This document shows, in pieces, positions 60,946-64,000 of a stretch of DNA of 64,000 nt (positions are counted from its first letter, which is position 1; each line of letters starts with the position of its first letter). The stretch is from Saprospiraceae bacterium. GTDB lineage: Bacteria; Bacteroidota; Bacteroidia; Chitinophagales; Saprospiraceae. The notes under the pieces were generated by a model that worked only from the letters and a program-made list of their open reading frames with translations, did no database searches and was not told the origin of the DNA. Both the position numbers and the translations under genes were made by a program. The stretch lies in assembly GCA_021739645.1 (NCBI GenBank), contig JAIPBL010000015.1, positions 21,796 through 85,795 on the forward strand. The letters run 5' to 3'.

Positions 60946-63522
60946 CTAAAACTCCACCCGCCACTTCAAATTCACCCGCCTCCCCGTCAAATAGTTTGGA
61001 ATCGCAAACTGCTGCGCAAAAATCGTCTTAATCCAAGTCCTCGAAGCCTCGTTCTGCACCTGCATCAGGTTGAAGATTTCGAGGCTAATCCAACTGGCTT
61101 TTGTGAAACGGAACGGGCTTTTCGGTCGACTGGCCCGGTTGATTTCGTCCCATATTTTCAGGGAGAATCCAATGTCCACCCGGTGGTAGGGCTTGAAGCG
61201 GTAGGTATTTCGGTAAATGCGGTTGTTGTCCTTGAGGCCATACGGCAGTCCCGTGCCGATGAACACATTCAGGTGCATCTTGAAGTTTTCGTGCTTGGGC
61301 AGGTAGTCCTGAAAGAAAACGGACAGTGTAACCAACTGGTCGGAGGGCCTCGGCACGTCCTTCACCGGGGTGCCTTCCGTGCTGCCGATTTCCCGCTCCA
61401 GGTGCTGGACATTGTTGATGCTTTCCCGTGCCCGGAGCAGCGAAAGGTTGAACCACGACTCTACGCCCGGCACAAACTCGCCGTTGAGGCGCATGTCGAG
61501 GCCGGTGATGTAGCCGCTTGCGTCGTTCTGGCCGTAATAACGGATGCGCACGTTGTCAATCTCGTAGCTCACCACGTCCCAAAGGCGCTTGTAATATGCC
61601 TCGACAATGAGGCGGAACTTCGTCGGGCTGAGTTTGCCCAAGAAAAAATCGTAAGTGAAACCGCCCACTATGTGCGCCGATTTTTGCGACTGTACGTTCC
61701 GATTCACCACGCCTTCCAAATTGCGAAGCTCCCGGTAAAACGGCGGCTGGAAGTACAGCCCCGTTGCGAAGCGATAGGAAATGTCTTTGTTGCTGCGCAA
61801 TGGTTTGTACAGCAACTGCGCCCTTGGTGTCACGAATTTCTCATCGTTCAAATCCCAGTACGCTGCCCGAACTCCGAAGGATGCCTTCATTTCCCCCACA
61901 CTGTCACGCCGCCAGGTGTAGGTGTCCTGGATAAAGGCACTCAATCGGTTGGAACCAAGGCTGTTTTTTGTTTTCAAAACGGAGTATAGCAGCAACTGAG
62001 TCGTGTCGTATCTCAGCGAATACCCCGCAGAATCCAGCCGCTCCCATTCGTTGATTTGGTCGTCAATGTCCTCCCGCTGATATTTCACGCTCCATTGCAG
62101 GAAGTGCGACTTTTCAATTGCGGATGGCGGATGGCGGATGGCGGATTCGGAGTCAGTTTCAATTGACTGATTTTTGGATTTGGGTTGCAACTCAATTCCA
62201 CCTTTGATTTCCACATTGGAAACATTGGCATTCAGGAAATTGCGGACGTATTGGTGCTGGGTACCTGACCCAAGTTCTGCCACCACTTCACCGTAGTTGT
62301 CACTGCCAAGGCCACTTTCAATTTGCCGGAGGCTGTACCGCCCGATAATGTCAAAGCGCTCATTTTCGTCACTGCGATAGGTGCTTGCAAGGAACTTGAC
62401 GAAGAGCGGGTTTTTGTCCCTTTCGGGCAAATAGGTGAGCGAAGCCCCCGTCATTGAAGTAGTAAAATCGTCCACCTCCTGCCCCCCAAAAACCGAGTAA
62501 AGTTCCAGCGCATAATTTACCAAACCAAAGGCCGTGCGGCGTTCGTCCGGTTTGAAAAAGAATTCGCTGCGGTTGTAATTGCCGATGAGGCCAAGTTGCC
62601 AGTTGCGGCTGAGGTCGTAGGTGAGGTAGGCTTGAACGTCGGTAAAATTGGGGTTGTACTCTCCTGTGACATCCAGCGAACCCAACAAGTAGCTCGTGGT
62701 TTTGTATCGGGCGCCGACGAGGTAGCGAAGTTTTTGGTATTTGGTTTTGCCCAGTTGGTGCGCCCCTTCGAGGTGGGCTGAACCGCCGAGCAGACTGGCC
62801 GTTGCACTCCCAGCGAATCGCTCTGGCCGCTTGTAGTGGATGTCCAACACGCTCGACTGCTTGTCGCCGTAGCGTGCCTCAAAGCCACCGGAGCTGAAGG
62901 TCAAGCTGCTGATTAAGTCAATATTGGGAAAAGTAAGTCCCTCCTGTTGCCCGGCCCGGATGAGCTGCGGGCGATAGATTTCGAAATCATTGACGTAAAC
63001 GAGGTTCTCGTCGTAGTTGCCGCCACGCACGTTGTACTGGCTGGTCAACTCGCCGCCGGAGCCGCTGGAGGTGCCGAGCGCCAAGTGCGGCAACATGCTT
63101 TCGAGGTTACCGGTGGTGGTCGGTAGCAACTTTAGTTCGTCCATCTTCTCCCGAATCATGCCGCCCTGTTCAATGCGGCTTTCCCGTACTTCGACTTCTA
63201 CTGAGGCGTCGGCGGGTGGCATTGCCACGTCAATCTGCTGCTTCGCACCCTTGGGCAGCGGTTCTACGTCCACCGAAGATTCCTTGTACCCAATGCGGGT
63301 AAACACCAGCACAATTCGCTGATTAGCAGGCACTTCGAGTCGCCATTTGCCTTTGTCGGTGGTTTCGGTGGCATTGTTCGTGTTTTTTACGAACACAGTC
63401 ACCAGTTCAATAGGCTGCCCGGAAAGGGCATCGGTAGCAGTACCAGTCAGGAGTGCTTGGTCTTGGGCGTGGAGGGCAAAACAAACCAAAGTGCAAAACA
63501 GCGTAAACAGGCTTTTATTCAT
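60946..63522 (-). CDS. TonB-dependent receptor
   Basis: 858 residues from the ATG at 63522, the start of a signal peptide (MNKSLFTLFCTLVCFALHAQ); the track start at 63708 reads through promoter DNA. A CarboxypepD_reg-like domain (LLTGTATDALSGQPIELVTV) is followed by a plug (LLPTTTGNLESMLPHLALGT, SQYNVRGGNYDENLVYVNDF) and a C-terminal barrel ending LKWRVEF. No SusD gene is adjacent. A GCGGATG heptamer tandem (3 perfect units plus a 6/7 match) interrupts the frame at 62120-62147, encoding a loop with AIRHPPSAIE. Ligand unknown. Confidence 0.9.
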   Translation of the reverse strand: MNKSLFTLFCTLVCFALHAQDQALLTGTATDALSGQPIELVTVFVKNTNNATETTDKGKWRLEVPANQRIVLVFTRIGYKESSVDVEPLPKGAKQQIDVAMPPADASVEVEVRESRIEQGGMIREKMDELKLLPTTTGNLESMLPHLALGTSSGSGGELTSQYNVRGGNYDENLVYVNDFEIYRPQLIRAGQQEGLTFPNIDLISSLTFSSGGFEARYGDKQSSVLDIHYKRPERFAGSATASLLGGSAHLEGAHQLGKTKYQKLRYLVGARYKTTSYLLGSLDVTGEYNPNFTDVQAYLTYDLSRNWQLGLIGNYNRSEFFFKPDERRTAFGLVNYALELYSVFGGQEVDDFTTSMTGASLTYLPERDKNPLFVKFLASTYRSDENERFDIIGRYSLRQIESGLGSDNYGEVVAELGSGTQHQYVRNFLNANVSNVEIKGGIELQPKSKNQSIETDSESAIRHPPSAIEKSHFLQWSVKYQREDIDDQINEWERLDSAGYSLRYDTTQLLLYSVLKTKNSLGSNRLSAFIQDTYTWRRDSVGEMKASFGVRAAYWDLNDEKFVTPRAQLLYKPLRSNKDISYRFATGLYFQPPFYRELRNLEGVVNRNVQSQKSAHIVGGFTYDFFLGKLSPTKFRLIVEAYYKRLWDVVSYEIDNVRIRYYGQNDASGYITGLDMRLNGEFVPGVESWFNLSLLRARESINNVQHLEREIGSTEGTPVKDVPRPSDQLVTLSVFFQDYLPKHENFKMHLNVFIGTGLPYGLKDNNRIYRNTYRFKPYHRVDIGFSLKIWDEINRASRPKSPFRFTKASWISLEIFNLMQVQNEASRTWIKTIFAQQFAIPNYLTGRRVNLKWRVEF
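62120..62147. repeat. Heptanucleotide tandem repeat in receptor gene
   Basis: GCGGATG repeated three times perfectly (62120-62140) plus GCGGATT. The unit is 7 bp inside an open reading frame, so gain or loss of one unit would shift the frame. Confidence 0.9.
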
Positions 63523-64000
63523 CTTCAGGTTTTTAAAACAAAGAAGTAACAGGCACTGAAATTTGATAATGCCTGCTTTTCGCAAAAAATGTTGGCAAAT
63601 GTACGGGTAAAAGGCAAAAAGGGTTTGCGGTATCCAGTATGATGACCTGATGCGTTTTTGGCAAATCTGGACAGGCTGCCTCCATGACACTTTGGTGACA
63701 ATTGTCACTACACTGGTTGACTTACCTCATCTAGCACCTTTTCTCCTGCACCTACTTTTGACCCATCAATACGGATAAACAATAGATTTAATTAAGAATC
63801 GGCCAATTAAAATGATTTCAGAAAAAGTGAAAAACTGGTTTACACTTTTAACTAGCCGTGCTTAGTAAAGAATCCACCTGCAAAGCAGGTGGCTTTGAAA
63901 AGCCCCCATAGGGGGCCTGCCCTCAATACGTGTTCCTAACGGCCCTCATGACTTGAAAACGTGCTATTTTTAAGGCAAAGCCGAAAGAACATAACCACCT
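63523..64000. other. Spacer upstream of receptor gene, window edge
   Basis: 478 bp without a convincing gene. It holds a -7 box for the receptor (minus-strand TACATTTG, 63596-63603), a 14-bp perfect palindrome GTGACAATTGTCAC (63695-63708), and near the edge two tight hairpins: CCACCTGC-AAA-GCAGGTGG (63874-63892) and GCCCCC-ATA-GGGGGC (63902-63916). Confidence 0.6.

Noticed and set aside
1-64000. CRISPR array
   Set aside because: No regularly spaced repeat-spacer pattern seen; the repeats present are palindromes or short tandem units.

Overview
The window looks like chromosomal DNA from a mid-GC Bacteroidota, probably of the Saprospiria/Lewinella-Haliscomenobacter kind. The evidence is: type IX secretion (T9SS) signatures (a gliding-type type B C-terminal domain protein, a type A sorting domain, a PorP/SprF outer-membrane protein), two TonB-dependent/outer-membrane beta-barrel receptors, a YfhO-family protein, LytS/LytTR two-component regulation, A-rich rather than Shine-Dalgarno leaders, and many TAnnTTTG (-7) promoter boxes of the Bacteroidota sigma factor. 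No phage, complete IS element or CRISPR array is visible. Taxonomy is inferred from gene content only.

Layout. 0-0.5 kb: truncated DUF433 antitoxin plus DUF5615 PIN-like toxin. 0.6-8.3 kb: YfhO membrane protein, imidazolonepropionase, a secreted CotH-like protein, M42 aminopeptidase, and divergent pyrE/NUDIX. 8.4-12 kb: a lone SbcC. 12.2-15.7 kb: a 1160-residue SprB-repeat adhesin with a type B T9SS domain. 15.8-20 kb: MORN lipoprotein, TfoX-N protein, and a LytS-type kinase / aldo-keto reductase / LytTR regulator cluster divergent from an outer-membrane receptor (20-22.6 kb). 22.7-26.2 kb: haem-binding protein, methyltransferase, secreted GH3 beta-glucosidase. 26.5-32.9 kb: a minus-strand heavy-metal RND efflux operon (His-rich protein, adaptor, pump, TolC). 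33.2-36.2 kb: NamZ-like muramidase, exonuclease/GIY-YIG fusion, DUF2853. 36.5-38.7 kb: GMC oxidoreductase with its small subunit. 39.0-40.9 kb: tRNA-Pro, tRNA-Ser and dnaA. 41.2-42.3 kb: conserved hypothetical and HesB/IscA. 42.7-46.5 kb: a large helicase-like protein whose ATPase motifs are all degenerate. 46.7-50.5 kb: glutathione peroxidase, dihydrolipoyl dehydrogenase, a 642-bp non-coding block with DnaA-box-like sites, PorP/SprF. 50.7-56.2 kb: NlpC/P60 protein lacking its catalytic Cys, GH109-like oxidoreductase, secreted sugar dehydrogenase, small lipoprotein. 56.4-60.4 kb: mlaE-mlaF-mlaD lipid transport genes and a THUMP RNA methyltransferase. 60.4-60.9 kb: repeat-rich spacer holding a displaced copy of that gene's 3' end. 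60.9-63.5 kb: a second TonB-dependent receptor with a heptanucleotide repeat in its reading frame. The right edge carries two tight hairpins that could be the tip of a mobile element.

Functionally the window mixes housekeeping genes (dnaA, pyrE, lpd, tRNAs, lipid transport) with envelope and degradative genes (GH3, GH109-like, NamZ, sugar dehydrogenase, receptors) and metal efflux. The best candidates for something undescribed are the motif-dead helicase/nuclease-like protein at 42.7-46.5 kb, the Cys-less NlpC/P60 protein, and the origin-like block at 48.8-49.4 kb. Start codons were moved inward from the ORF-track starts wherever a signal peptide or family N-terminus called for it; several track starts are actually TTG or GTG.
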